64,000 nt of DNA from Glaciecola sp028401415 (GTDB taxonomy: Bacteria > Pseudomonadota > Gammaproteobacteria > Enterobacterales > Alteromonadaceae), in NCBI RefSeq assembly GCF_028401415.2, contig NZ_CP171821.2:1302001-1366000 (forward strand), written 5' to 3'. A program made the translations under genes and the position numbers. The notes beneath the pieces are model-generated. The model was given only the letters and a program-made list of their open reading frames with translations. It was not told the DNA's origin and searched no databases. How positions within the stretch are numbered: position 1 is the stretch's first letter; each line of letters starts with the position of its first letter. This document shows positions 52,838-62,601 of this stretch, one piece after another.

Positions 52838-54003
52838 TGCAGAATCTCGGTGAGTGTCTTAATGACGAGGTCTTGTTGCTGGTCGCTTAAATCAACGTAT
52901 AAGGGCAATGTAATCGCATTTTGGTAAAAATGTAGCGCGTTCGGGTAATCCTCAGGCAAAAACCCTAAATCTTGATAATAAGGATGATTGACGATAGGAA
53001 TATAGTGCACATTGACCAAAATATCCGCCTCATGCAGCTTATCGAACACCATTTTACGATCATGCTCAGTAAGCTCAACCATAAACAAATGCCATGAACT
53101 TTGCTCTAAGCTGTCAAAGCGAGGCAGTTTGAGCGACAAGTCTTTTAGTCCTTCAAAATAGCGTTTAGCAAGGCGTCTTCGTTTGGCCACAAAATCATCG
53201 ATACGCTTAAGCTGCGCAATACCAAGGGCGGCCTGTAAATCACTCAAGCGGTAATTATAGCCAAGCGCAAGTTGCTGATAATGCCACGGGCCATCTATTT
53301 CACCCTGCATTTTTTCAAGGTCACGTGTGATCCCATGCTTTGCATACAACACACAGGCATCATGTAATTTTTTGTTGTTCGTCAGAATTGCCCCGCCTTC
53401 AGCGGTGGTTATTGACTTAACCGGGTGAAAACTCAATACGGCTAAGTCTGAAAATTCGCAAGCCCCGATCTTTTTATTATTGTAGTCGGCGCCTAGTGCA
53501 TGCGCTGCATCTTCAATAATGGCAACATTTAAGGGTTTACATAGCGCTGATATGGTTTGCATATCGCAACTTTCGCCTGCGAAATGCACCACCACAATGG
53601 CTTTGGGCAACTTATTTTCCTGTTGCGCCTTGAGTAATTTGGATTCTAATGCGATGGGACAAAGGTTACGTGTATCTGGATTAATATCGACAAAGTCAAC
53701 CGACGCGCCGCAATACAGGGCGCAATTGGCAGAGGCGGCAAAAGAATTTGGCGCTGTCCAAACATAGTCACCTGCGCCTACGCCCAAAGCCAAACAAGCA
53801 ACATGCAAACCTGAAGTGCCACTGTTGACCGCAGTACAATACTCACCGCCAGTATAGTCGCACAGCGCTTGCTCAAACTCTGGTACTTTACTGCCTTGCG
53901 TCAGAAAATGATTTTCAAGTACGTCGATTACGGCATCTACATCGCTGGCAACTATTTGATGCTTACCATAAGGAATAGGCGCTGATTTCATATTCGTACT
54001 CAT
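52834..54003 (-). CDS. pseC: UDP-amino-sugar aminotransferase PseC
   Basis: A 389-residue PLP-dependent DegT/DnrJ/EryC1-type aminotransferase. The start YGKHQIVASDVDAVIDVL, the SGTSGLH cofactor loop, EDAAHALGADY and the PLP lysine K196 in SFHPVKSITTAEGG are all visible. It converts the PseB product to UDP-4-amino-4,6-dideoxy-beta-L-AltNAc. It starts 17 bases after pseB and its stop overlaps pseF. Confidence 0.94.
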   Translation of the reverse strand: MSTNMKSAPIPYGKHQIVASDVDAVIDVLENHFLTQGSKVPEFEQALCDYTGGEYCTAVNSGTSGLHVACLALGVGAGDYVWTAPNSFAASANCALYCGASVDFVDINPDTRNLCPIALESKLLKAQQENKLPKAIVVVHFAGESCDMQTISALCKPLNVAIIEDAAHALGADYNNKKIGACEFSDLAVLSFHPVKSITTAEGGAILTNNKKLHDACVLYAKHGITRDLEKMQGEIDGPWHYQQLALGYNYRLSDLQAALGIAQLKRIDDFVAKRRRLAKRYFEGLKDLSLKLPRFDSLEQSSWHLFMVELTEHDRKMVFDKLHEADILVNVHYIPIVNHPYYQDLGFLPEDYPNALHFYQNAITLPLYVDLSDQQQDLVIKTLTEILQ

Positions 54004-54020
54004 ATGTTATTTTTTGCTGA

Positions 54021-55019
54021 CTACAGCGTTTGTTTATCTAAAGCGATAAGTTCTTCAACGCTTAAAAAGTGTGGATTGGTGCCTGAGTGATATTCAAATG
54101 ACTCAGTGCACACTTTACCCTTTTCAAGCAGTTTATTATGCGCATAGTTTACGTCAAGGCCGGTAAACTTTATGGCGGGCGTGATCACGTAGTGATCATC
54201 AAATTCGACGCTATGATGTGCCATTTCTTCTGGCACCATTACTTCATGAAGCTTTTCACCCGGACGAATGCCAATGGTTTCATATTCACGCTTGCCGCTC
54301 ATTGCCTCCACTAAGTCTAGAATACGGATAGAAGGAATTTTAGGGACATATATTTCACCGCCTTGCATACGCGAGAAGTTTTTGACCACAAAGGCCACCC
54401 CTTCATCCAGGGTAATCCAAAAACGCGTCATGCCATCATGCGTCACAGGTAGCTTTTCTCTGCCTTGTTTTAACAGCTCCCGATAAAAAGGAACCACTGA
54501 ACCGCGAGAGCCTACCACGTTGCCGTAACGAACGACTGAAAAGAGCGGGCCATTGGCACCTGCGATATTATTCGCCGCCACAAATAGTTTGTCAGAGGCT
54601 AGCTTAGTTGCGCCATATAAGTTAACTGGGTTTGCAGCTTTGTCGGTAGATAAGGCAATCACTTTGTCGATGCCGTTCACAATACAGGCATCAATCACGT
54701 TTTGTGCGCCATTGATGTTAGTCTTGATACACTCATTTGGATTGTATTCCGCTGCTGGCACTTGTTTCAGTGCAGCTGCATGAACAACTAAGTCGACATC
54801 TTTGGTGGCGGTTACCAAGCGCTCTTTGTCACGCACGTCGCCAATAAAATAACGCATGCAGTCTTGATTAAAGACTTGCTGCATCTCGAACTGCTTAAGT
54901 TCGTCGCGTGAGAATACAATTAAGCGCTTGGGCTTATAATTATCTAACAAGTGCTGAATAAAACGTTTACCGAAAGATCCGGTGCCGCCGGTGATCAAAA
55001 TACTTTTGTTATCAAACAC
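54021..55019 (-). CDS. pseB: UDP-GlcNAc 4,6-dehydratase (inverting) PseB
   Basis: A 332-residue short-chain dehydrogenase: NAD-binding TGGTGSFG at residues ~10-17, FSRDELKQFEM, GDVRDKERL, VVHAAALKQVPAAEYNP and catalytic YGATKLASDKL. It makes the first step of pseudaminic acid synthesis and inverts C5. The pseH, pseG and pseI genes that complete the pathway are not in this window. It follows the Maf gene by 29 bases. Confidence 0.95.
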   Translation of the reverse strand: MFDNKSILITGGTGSFGKRFIQHLLDNYKPKRLIVFSRDELKQFEMQQVFNQDCMRYFIGDVRDKERLVTATKDVDLVVHAAALKQVPAAEYNPNECIKTNINGAQNVIDACIVNGIDKVIALSTDKAANPVNLYGATKLASDKLFVAANNIAGANGPLFSVVRYGNVVGSRGSVVPFYRELLKQGREKLPVTHDGMTRFWITLDEGVAFVVKNFSRMQGGEIYVPKIPSIRILDLVEAMSGKREYETIGIRPGEKLHEVMVPEEMAHHSVEFDDHYVITPAIKFTGLDVNYAHNKLLEKGKVCTESFEYHSGTNPHFLSVEELIALDKQTL

Positions 55020-55048
55020 TGTTTACGTGCTCCTTTAACTGACTGAGC

Positions 55049-58000
55049 TTAAGCTGAGTGATGCATCACTTGATTCATAATCGCAGTTGCATCTGCTTGC
55101 TTATACCATTCTCCAAGCAGTTCGTATGGCTGTAACGCTCTGTTGATAAACAGGCCTCGGTTTTTGAAACCGTCTAACATAGAAGGAACAGGCTTAAGAT
55201 CTTTGGTAAAAGCGATATACTTTTTAAATGAATAAGCAGGTTGCTTCGACAAAATATCTGTAAAACTGTCCGCCAAATAATCAACGGCATCGCTGTCATA
55301 TTCATCTGTTTGCTTAGCATAAGCACGATTCAAGCCAAAATCGAAAAATTTGGCTCGATGGAGTATGTATGAAAATGTCGGTACGTCATTTAAGCGTGCA
55401 GCAATAAAGGCGATTGCCTCTTTTCTAGCGATTAATGGCGCGCTTCCCTGCTCTATTTTGCTGATTATCGCATCATTAGTGTCGACGAAAATCGGCAAGT
55501 AGGCCAAACTTAGATGTGATGGCATACTACCAGTATCGTCATCGGTAAAATGCCTTTCAAGCTGCTTAAACAGGCTTGCGCTTGTGGCTACTATCAAGGT
55601 ATTTAATGGCGTTATTCTGTCCAGAGAAAGCATCAGTGGCTTAATATCACTTTCGCGGCTAACGATGCGAATTGAATCTTCGCTGATGCGTTCATTTGCA
55701 TTGCACAACACAAACTGCTCAGGGAAGTCTTCGCTTAAATACGCCTGTATATCGTCGTTAAATACTTGAAAGGTAATCTTGCGATCTGCTAACAAATTGG
55801 CTTCCCGTTTTTCACAAAACGAAGCAGCATTATCGAACAGGTCGCCCGGCAAATTCACCATCGACTTCGTGTCTTCGGCCAATCGGTTCCAATAAGCAAG
55901 TATCAATGCAGCGTGTTTTAGCACTTGTTCGTCACTTTGCGCCATTAAAGTCTTATTTAAGGTGGCGCATAAGTTGTTCAAAGAACCAAACATATAAAAG
56001 CCGAAGAGTGATTTACCCTTTTGCATGTTCTTTGTTAGAAACGCTCGACACTTTTCAATGATGTCTCTCACATCTTCTTTATCGTTGAGTGTTTTTGAAG
56101 TGATGCGGCTGAGCTTTTCAAATTGCTTATTCATGCGCCCTCGGCTGAAGGCCTTCTCATAGCTTGCGTTTACATCAATATCTAATACGGCAAACGCTTC
56201 TCGTATATCATACATACACTGCTTTTTGTCGATTGCATCGTTCAATATCAGCACTTGTTCATCATTTAGCGGACTGGTGCCTTCAATGTAGACGCCGTCT
56301 GACAAATTGTAACAATCGACATTGACCGTACTCAGTGATTGCTCCATCGTCAGGCGAGAAATATTAAACTCCGCTTTGGTGTATACGGTCTCTCTAAAGT
56401 TGCCTTTAACCGGCAAGCTTTTCGCTAAGTTTTCTTCGTAGTCGTAAATCTGCTGACCATTTTCAAAATAGCCTGACTGACTGCTATGGTGTTTTTTGTA
56501 ATCGACAAAACCCAGATCCACTCCCAATAAATAAAGATTATTGAAGCCCAGCTCCAAAAAGAAATTCACAGCAAGATTGGTAACCGTAGGAAATGCGCGC
56601 TTTAAGGTAGCGAATTTATCGCGACCAAAAATCGACAGCGCAGACGCGGTGGATGATTCGCCCGATTTAAATGCAAACAGCGTGTCTTTATAAATTCCGC
56701 AAGTGTCTGGGTGAATACCATTGACGCTTACCAGCGTAATTTGCTTTAGATACTCAGCGTCATTAATGCGTGAGGCCCAATCAAAGGTTGCTCTGCATTG
56801 TTCTACTTCTGCATGAAAGTCTGGCGTAATGCCATAGTTGTAAAGCGCCTGGAGCGCCGTTCCGCAGCTGACCACCAATATTTGTTCACGATACTCTTTT
56901 ACCAACGCTATATTGTTGTCCAGTGATGGACCATTGCCCACGATGAAAAGCGGCAGTTCCCGGGTGGCTTGCGGAATTCTCTGGGGAGCGTGCGACAGCA
57001 TGGCAGGGATTTTTTGCGCTAAGGCATGCTTTGTATGATTGATTCCATACAACACGTGATCAATGTTTTCGCATAGCGTAAAGGTAATTCTTAGCTGGTC
57101 GCGCACATCTTGAACCACTCTCGACAATGGCGCATTGTAATAAGACTGAAAGAAATAGCTTTCTGCCAGTAAATGCGGCCCAATCTGCATAAATTGATTG
57201 TTGATATCAGAAAATAGCTGCGAGCCGGCTTCACCCACATTAAGATATATTCGACCTTTTTGTTTATCTACGCGCTTAATGATTTTTGCCCAATCAACGG
57301 CGTACATAGAAGCAAAGAAAAAGTCAGGATTAGGCTCGCAAATGAAGGCGTTAGTAATCTGATGTTTTTCATAAAGCGCCTCTAGGGCATATCCAGTTTC
57401 CACTCCAAACAAAATAAGCGAGCTCACCTTTTGGGGTAATTTACCCTTTTCGTATTGCTGCGCTCCAAGTAATGTTGCCGTTCGGCGAATAAATATATTG
57501 TGCAGATAGTGTTTTTGTTTGTCGGAGTCGTAGCCAAACACAATGCTATCTTGGTTTGGATAGCGTTTGAAATGACGAGCCAACGTTCGCCCGGCGCGCT
57601 TCGCTTCTTCAATTGAGATAAAGGTGCAAGTGTGTTGATTGAATAAATTAATCTGCCCCGACTCTACATGGACGACTGGATGCCAAATTTTGCTTTGATA
57701 CTCTGAGAATTGCTTGGCTAAATCTGGGAAATACTTATGGAAGGCCTTAAGGTTCTTTTTGTAAGTTTGTTTGCAATTAGTAAGTGTGCTTGAATTGTCT
57801 GAAGATGCACTTTGTACACAAGACCACTTGGAGGGCTTAAGTGAACTTGTCCAGTGCCCTACCCACTCGTTGAAGGCAACATTTTCATCAGGCACGCATT
57901 CATAGTTGAGTACATTTGTATTCCCCAAGCGCAGGGCAAGCATGATCGCATCAAAGCTTGGCTCATTATAATGCTTATAAAATAGGATTTTATTTAAGCT

Positions 58001-58687
58001 GAACGCCGCGCTCAGCTCACGTAAGTCTTGATAAAGATATCTAGCATTTTTATCGAACTGTATAAAAAGGCGGGCTTGATTTTGCTGTGCATAATGCAGT
58101 ATTTCTCGCCAATCACAGCAGTACAATGAACAGAAAAACAAATCCCAACTTGGCTCGTAAAGGACAATGTATTGAGCGCTGGTTTGTTTAATTAGCGGCA
58201 ACAGATGTCGACCTTTGCCTATGCCAAACACAACTAAACTATCAATGGGCAGAGAATGCTGTATTAGTGTGTCTGATGATTCAGCATATGATTTAAATCT
58301 GTCGAACCCGTCAATAGCATCCATTTTGACGTCGATGCCATTTATTTCGGTGTTCTGAGTACCCGTTTTGGGCCAATTGACCAGTGCGCTATGCAAGCCA
58401 AGGTTTTCGACCTGTTTATCAATTTCGGTATCTACGTCAAAGTGATAGAAGGTGATCCCCGTCTTCACATCGACAATGTTAATGTCGCCGTTTTGATCCA
58501 CCATAATACTGCAGTCAAGCGATTGCGACTTCGCTATTTCTGCGGCGATGTTGGGGATGAATTGCTTGAATGCCTTTACGTTAGCATCAAATGTCTGTTG
58601 CACCTTCTGTGCAATTTTAGCTTCGCTTTGTGACTGCTTTTTTTCGTTTTTTGCTAAGTGAAGTCTAATGTCATTATGCATGGTCAC
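55049..58687 (-). CDS. Very large Maf-type motility accessory factor (MptE-like/DUF115)
   Basis: A 1212-residue protein. The central MptE-like (DUF115) domain begins near residue 578 with LPLFIVGNGPSLDNN, then VVSCGTALQALYNYGITPDF and NLYLLGVDLGFVDYKKHHSS. Before it are two copies of a Maf N-terminal module: the first around 151-197 (VVFGIGKGRHLLPLI ... YEPSWDLFFCSLYCCDW) and the second around 424-470 (ILFGVETGYALEALY ... CEPNPDFFFASMYAVDW). Most Maf proteins are about half to two-thirds this length with one module. Maf proteins transfer pseudaminic or related sugars to flagellin; the pse genes follow in the same transcript. Overlaps the fliT-like gene by four bases. Confidence 0.88.
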   Translation of the reverse strand: MTMHNDIRLHLAKNEKKQSQSEAKIAQKVQQTFDANVKAFKQFIPNIAAEIAKSQSLDCSIMVDQNGDINIVDVKTGITFYHFDVDTEIDKQVENLGLHSALVNWPKTGTQNTEINGIDVKMDAIDGFDRFKSYAESSDTLIQHSLPIDSLVVFGIGKGRHLLPLIKQTSAQYIVLYEPSWDLFFCSLYCCDWREILHYAQQNQARLFIQFDKNARYLYQDLRELSAAFSLNKILFYKHYNEPSFDAIMLALRLGNTNVLNYECVPDENVAFNEWVGHWTSSLKPSKWSCVQSASSDNSSTLTNCKQTYKKNLKAFHKYFPDLAKQFSEYQSKIWHPVVHVESGQINLFNQHTCTFISIEEAKRAGRTLARHFKRYPNQDSIVFGYDSDKQKHYLHNIFIRRTATLLGAQQYEKGKLPQKVSSLILFGVETGYALEALYEKHQITNAFICEPNPDFFFASMYAVDWAKIIKRVDKQKGRIYLNVGEAGSQLFSDINNQFMQIGPHLLAESYFFQSYYNAPLSRVVQDVRDQLRITFTLCENIDHVLYGINHTKHALAQKIPAMLSHAPQRIPQATRELPLFIVGNGPSLDNNIALVKEYREQILVVSCGTALQALYNYGITPDFHAEVEQCRATFDWASRINDAEYLKQITLVSVNGIHPDTCGIYKDTLFAFKSGESSTASALSIFGRDKFATLKRAFPTVTNLAVNFFLELGFNNLYLLGVDLGFVDYKKHHSSQSGYFENGQQIYDYEENLAKSLPVKGNFRETVYTKAEFNISRLTMEQSLSTVNVDCYNLSDGVYIEGTSPLNDEQVLILNDAIDKKQCMYDIREAFAVLDIDVNASYEKAFSRGRMNKQFEKLSRITSKTLNDKEDVRDIIEKCRAFLTKNMQKGKSLFGFYMFGSLNNLCATLNKTLMAQSDEQVLKHAALILAYWNRLAEDTKSMVNLPGDLFDNAASFCEKREANLLADRKITFQVFNDDIQAYLSEDFPEQFVLCNANERISEDSIRIVSRESDIKPLMLSLDRITPLNTLIVATSASLFKQLERHFTDDDTGSMPSHLSLAYLPIFVDTNDAIISKIEQGSAPLIARKEAIAFIAARLNDVPTFSYILHRAKFFDFGLNRAYAKQTDEYDSDAVDYLADSFTDILSKQPAYSFKKYIAFTKDLKPVPSMLDGFKNRGLFINRALQPYELLGEWYKQADATAIMNQVMHHSA

Positions 58688-59034
58688 ACTTTTTGATATT
58701 GTTTAATCGCTTTAGAAGATTTAGTAATTCCCGTGAGCGTCGCTTTTGCTTCATCTCGAATACTCGAAACAAGTGCAAGCAAGGCGTCATTTACAGTAAG
58801 CTCCGCCTTTGCGAAATGCTTAACTTCGGGTTCTGCTAGCTCTTTAAGCAATAAGTTGACCAGTTTTTCGCGTTGGTCAATCAATATCTTTAAGTGTGAG
58901 TCGTTTATCGGGTCAGCGTTTAGATCGCCGCCTGCATTTGCCAGGCAGCACTCAATCTCTTCATTTATGGAAGATAAGGCTTTAGGGGTATGGTGGTGCG
59001 TCAGCTTAATCAAGCTTAATACACTGATTTTCAA
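58684..59034 (-). CDS. Small helical protein, probable FliT-like flagellar chaperone
   Basis: A 116-residue all-helical protein placed right after fliS (14 bases) and overlapping the Maf gene by four bases. Its size, position behind fliD-fliS and the helical NDALLALVSSIRDEAKATLTGITKSSKAIKQYQKV-type C-terminus (shown here only as a description of residues ~80-116) are those of FliT chaperones, which bind FliD. Direct sequence similarity to enteric FliT is weak, so the call relies on context. Confidence 0.6.
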   Translation of the reverse strand: MKISVLSLIKLTHHHTPKALSSINEEIECCLANAGGDLNADPINDSHLKILIDQREKLVNLLLKELAEPEVKHFAKAELTVNDALLALVSSIRDEAKATLTGITKSSKAIKQYQKV

Positions 59035-59048
59035 TGAAAAAGCTGCAC

Positions 59049-59462
59049 TTACGCGCTAGCTTGCGCATACGCTTCTCGTTTTGCGGTTTCTGGGATTTGC
59101 GCCCATGCATCTTTAATTGGCAAAAACAATTGCAACACTTCGTTGATAATGTCTACGCCATTTTCCGCTGAAATGCCCGCTAACTGCGATAGAAAATAAT
59201 CGTAGAGTGAATATAAATTCTCGGCAAACTCACCGCCAATATTTAAATCAAGCGTATCACGCAAGTTAATAAAGATTGCGGTAGCTTTTGATAAGTGTTC
59301 GGCTCGACCTTTTAAGTCGTTTCGCTCAATACAACCTTTCGCATATGCAAGCTTGTCCAATGCACCTTGCATTAGCATTAGCGTAAGTTTGTGAGGATCA
59401 GCATTGGCGATATCTTGTTTTAGTGTGCCCTTTTGGTACGCGTTAATTGCTTTACGTGTCAT
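59049..59462 (-). CDS. fliS: Flagellin export chaperone FliS
   Basis: A 137-residue FliS: YQKGTLKQDIANADPHKLTLMLMQGALDKL at the start, then AIFINLRDTLDLNIGGEFAENLYSLYDYF in the middle. It binds the C-terminus of flagellin to stop premature polymerisation. The ATG is directly next to the fliD stop. Confidence 0.95.
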   Translation of the reverse strand: MTRKAINAYQKGTLKQDIANADPHKLTLMLMQGALDKLAYAKGCIERNDLKGRAEHLSKATAIFINLRDTLDLNIGGEFAENLYSLYDYFLSQLAGISAENGVDIINEVLQLFLPIKDAWAQIPETAKREAYAQASA

Positions 59463-60917
59463 CTAAATATTTCCTAATGCTGCAAACAAAGCATTGCCGG
59501 TCGATTGCAAACTAGCTACGGTGGAATCAAGGCTTAAGTATCTGGCTCTAAGCGTTGCTTCATAGCCCTCCATACGCAGCTCAAATTGTTCTCGTTCGGT
59601 TTCTAAGTTGCCCTGTTGATCCTTGATTACGTCTTCACGCGATTTGAGTAGGCCTGAGCTCTGTGTATATTCTTCGGTAAAGGCGAGTAAGGCAGTAGCG
59701 ATACCGTTCTCTCCCGAAAACAGTTCCGATACTTCGTCAAAGTTATCGGCAAGTGCATCATTCAATCGTGATGAGCCTGAGCCTAGACCAAAGTCGCTCG
59801 CGCCTATTTCTAATCGACCCTCGGCCGTTAGCTCAACACCAATGGTAAATAGGCTACCCAGAACAGAGTCAGATATGCTACTACCTAAAATGTTTGATAG
59901 TCCTGCTTGAATACCTCGCACCATAGAATCACCAGCAAGCGCACCGTCTTCGTCTTCCTCGGTCGCGCCATATCGCGTCAATTCATCGAATTCGTCCATC
60001 AATTCGTTATATTTTTCGATGAAGGTATCAATGTTTTCTTTAACGCCTTCAGTATCAAACCCAATTGTTAGGGTGGATGCGATAGCGTTTCCATCAGCGT
60101 CTCTGTCAGATAACTCTCTAGCATCAAAACGCACATTTTGAATGGTGTTTTCAAAGCGGTTAGTTTCGCTTTGCACTTGGATGCCGTCTATGTTTGCAAT
60201 GGCATTTTGAGCATTAAGCACCGGAGTAAGGAAGGTGGCAGACTCTGATGAATCAGTCGTACTTACGCGATTTAGCTCAGCGACATTATCGTCATTGATA
60301 ATTTGTAGGTCGTTGCCATCACCAGTCACGTCTGATGTAAATACGAGTTTTGCTCCACCGTCTGCGGTGCCGGTGTTAATAATATTAGCGCTCACGCCAA
60401 AATTGTTTTCGTCGTCATTGATTTGGGCGCGCAGTTCTTCAAGCGTAGTACCGGCAGCCACTGTCAGCGTAAACTCCTCGCCATCATCGCCAATTCTAAA
60501 GGTTAAATTTGCACTGCCTGCCGTTAAAACTGCATCGTCAGCTGAAGCAAACCCACCGTCAATAGCATCGGCAGTTTCTACGCGAGAACCGCGAGCCATT
60601 TGCTCTATTGCGATTTTATACTCACCCGTAACAGCAGAATTGCCGGGGCTTGCCGTAAATGGCTCATTACTTTGTGAAGGGTTGTCTATTTGTGGATCTC
60701 TACCGCTTAAATTATCTGCGTCTTGAAGCGCCTTAACAGCATCTTCAAACTCAGATAGTTTGGATTTCACTTTACCAACAGCAGAAATTTCTTCTTCAAG
60801 AATATCTTCACGAGCATCCAATCTATTTTCTTTAGGCGTACGTTCTGCCGAAATGAGCTGGCGGACAAGACTCTCTAAGTCTAAACCGGAGCCTACTCCC
60901 AATGATTGAATACTCAT
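59463..60917 (-). CDS. fliD: Flagellar filament cap protein FliD
   Basis: A 484-residue HAP2/FliD: N-terminal VGSGLDLESLVRQLISAER, the FliD domain with YKIAIEQMARGSRVE, NANNIINTG-like loops, and the C-terminal coiled-coil region ending in DSTVASLQSTGNALFAAL. It caps the filament and promotes flagellin folding at the tip. It lies 39 bases after flaG in the same transcript. Confidence 0.95.
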   Translation of the reverse strand: MSIQSLGVGSGLDLESLVRQLISAERTPKENRLDAREDILEEEISAVGKVKSKLSEFEDAVKALQDADNLSGRDPQIDNPSQSNEPFTASPGNSAVTGEYKIAIEQMARGSRVETADAIDGGFASADDAVLTAGSANLTFRIGDDGEEFTLTVAAGTTLEELRAQINDDENNFGVSANIINTGTADGGAKLVFTSDVTGDGNDLQIINDDNVAELNRVSTTDSSESATFLTPVLNAQNAIANIDGIQVQSETNRFENTIQNVRFDARELSDRDADGNAIASTLTIGFDTEGVKENIDTFIEKYNELMDEFDELTRYGATEEDEDGALAGDSMVRGIQAGLSNILGSSISDSVLGSLFTIGVELTAEGRLEIGASDFGLGSGSSRLNDALADNFDEVSELFSGENGIATALLAFTEEYTQSSGLLKSREDVIKDQQGNLETEREQFELRMEGYEATLRARYLSLDSTVASLQSTGNALFAALGNI

Positions 60918-60956
60918 GATTTACCTCATAAATTAAACGCCTAGCTATTCACCTTA

Positions 60957-61463
60957 CTAGGCTTGTCTGTCTATTAGCACTCCTACGGATTTACCAACAT
61001 CAGACGACAATTCTTGCATACGTTGGGCAAAGCTCAGCACTTCCTCGGAAGGTATTTGCCGGATCACATCACCGTTTGCCGCATCTTTAATCGTAACAAC
61101 TTGACGTTCAGTCGCTTCATCTACACTGAAAGAGATTGCTGTCCCTCTAGCTTGTAGAAACTCACCCGCGCTTTGTATGGTGCTCGATAAGTCGAAATTT
61201 TCCTCTCTCGTAGATGTATCGGCAGAAGAGTCGGAATTCTTAAGCTTTTTTTCATCGCTTTGACGCTGTTGTTCTGGCAACTGCGTCAAGCTTTTGTCAA
61301 GGTTTCGTACCTGTTGAGCAACGACTGGGTTATCGCTTTTGGTGAATTGACTTGCACCCGTTTGCATACCCACCACGTTATTACTCTGAAAGGTCTTTTC
61401 GTTAATTACACTTGCTTGTTCCCTAGCAATATTTTGACCAATTTGCGAACTTACATTATCCAT
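60957..61463 (-). CDS. flaG: FlaG family protein
   Basis: A 168-residue protein; the last ~75 residues are the FlaG domain: ISFSVDEATERQVVTIKDA, then GDVIRQIPSEEVLSFAQRMQEL. The N-terminal part is Gln/Ser-rich and disordered. FlaG affects filament length in several species. It is the first gene of the flaG-fliD-fliS unit, 130 bases after the flagellin gene; no clear promoter was found in that gap. Confidence 0.9.
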   Translation of the reverse strand: MDNVSSQIGQNIAREQASVINEKTFQSNNVVGMQTGASQFTKSDNPVVAQQVRNLDKSLTQLPEQQRQSDEKKLKNSDSSADTSTREENFDLSSTIQSAGEFLQARGTAISFSVDEATERQVVTIKDAANGDVIRQIPSEEVLSFAQRMQELSSDVGKSVGVLIDRQA

Positions 61464-61524
61464 AATCGTCTCCTACGTATTTACTTACCAATCTTGCTTG
61501 CTTTGTAAACTGCGATACACTCCC

Positions 61525-61567
61525 AAAAAGGGAGGAGCGGTTGCACCTAGAGTAGCTGGTGAACCGC
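61525..61567 (-). terminator. Probable terminator after flagellin 1
   Basis: On the minus strand GCGGTTCACC pairs with GGTGCAACCGC (one bulge) around a ten-base loop, followed after a few bases by a run of five T. It would allow strong flagellin transcription without read-through into flaG. Confidence 0.55.
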
Positions 61568-61592
61568 CCGTTCAACGCAACTTAGAAAGCAT

Positions 61593-62417
61593 TTAGCCTA
61601 GCAGCGCAAGCGCTGACTGAGGCCGCTGTGAGGCTTGCGATAATATGGATAGCGAAGCCTGCTGTAATATTTGGTTTTTGGTTAAATCTGCGGTTTCTTT
61701 TGCAAAGTCAGCGTCTTTAATCTGACTGCGAGCGGCTGATATATTTTCGGACACATTTGAAATGTTGCGAATGGTTGATTCGAAACGATTACTTAATGCA
61801 CCTAAGTCTGCTCGTTGTCCACCCAAGGCACTTATAGCGCCGTCAATTGTCGATAGCGCTGTGGAGGCACCGGCGACGGTTGAAATTGAAATACCGCCAA
61901 CACCCAATCCTGAGGCACCAAAACCACCTGCTCTGGATAAATTCACTGAGATGTTTTGACCGGCCTGACTACCCACTAAGAATACCGCTGAAAACGCACC
62001 TGCTAGAATATCATTACCGTTGAACTGAGTATCAGACCCAATTCGCGATAGCTCTAATATAATTGCAGACACTTCCTTGTTTAAGGCTTCGCGATCTGCA
62101 TCTGAGTTAATACCATTTTGTGCTTGAATTGCCAGCTGTCGCATTCGCTGTAAGCCATTGGTTGTTTCTGCCAACGCGCCCTCAGCTGTTTGTGCAAGTG
62201 AAATACCGTCGCTTGCGTTACGAACCGCTTGATTCAAACCTTGAATCTGTGAGGTCATACGATCACTGATTTGAAGGCCTGCAGCATCGTCCGAAGCACG
62301 ATTAATGCGTTGACCAGAAGAAAGCCTTTCAAAAGACTTGTTGAGTGCATTCGAAGAATCGAATAATTGACGCTGCGCATTAAGTGCAGACACATTTGTA
62401 TTAACAAATACTGACAT
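61593..62417 (-). CDS. Flagellin 1
   Basis: A 274-residue flagellin with conserved N-terminal D0/D1 (VNTNVSALNAQRQLFDSSNAL, SSGQRINRASDDAAGLQISDRM) and C-terminal D1/D0 (RFESTIRNISNVSENISAARSQIKDADFAKETADLTKNQILQQA). The middle is short, so the outer domains are minimal; Ser/Thr there may be glycosylated by the Maf protein. A sigma-28 promoter lies at 62576-62601, leaving a 5' leader of about 150 bases. Confidence 0.96.
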   Translation of the reverse strand: MSVFVNTNVSALNAQRQLFDSSNALNKSFERLSSGQRINRASDDAAGLQISDRMTSQIQGLNQAVRNASDGISLAQTAEGALAETTNGLQRMRQLAIQAQNGINSDADREALNKEVSAIILELSRIGSDTQFNGNDILAGAFSAVFLVGSQAGQNISVNLSRAGGFGASGLGVGGISISTVAGASTALSTIDGAISALGGQRADLGALSNRFESTIRNISNVSENISAARSQIKDADFAKETADLTKNQILQQASLSILSQASQRPQSALALLG

Positions 62418-62575
62418 ACTACCTCCATAAACCAGCGTTGCGTGAACGTTTTACATGGCGTTCGCTGGCTACTTTTCTTTTTAATTTTGATACTGGGTCA
62501 CTACGCCAGTACCAAAAACCTCATATCGACAATACAAACTTAAATATTTTGGATGTATTGCCGCTCAACTAAGGG

Positions 62576-62601
62576 TATCGGCCTGAACATCACAATCTTT
62601 A
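62576..62601 (-). promoter_or_regulatory. Sigma-28 (FliA) promoter of flagellin 1
   Basis: On the minus strand TAAA-N15-GCCGATA, an exact match to the FliA consensus with the correct 15-base spacing. Confidence 0.88.
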
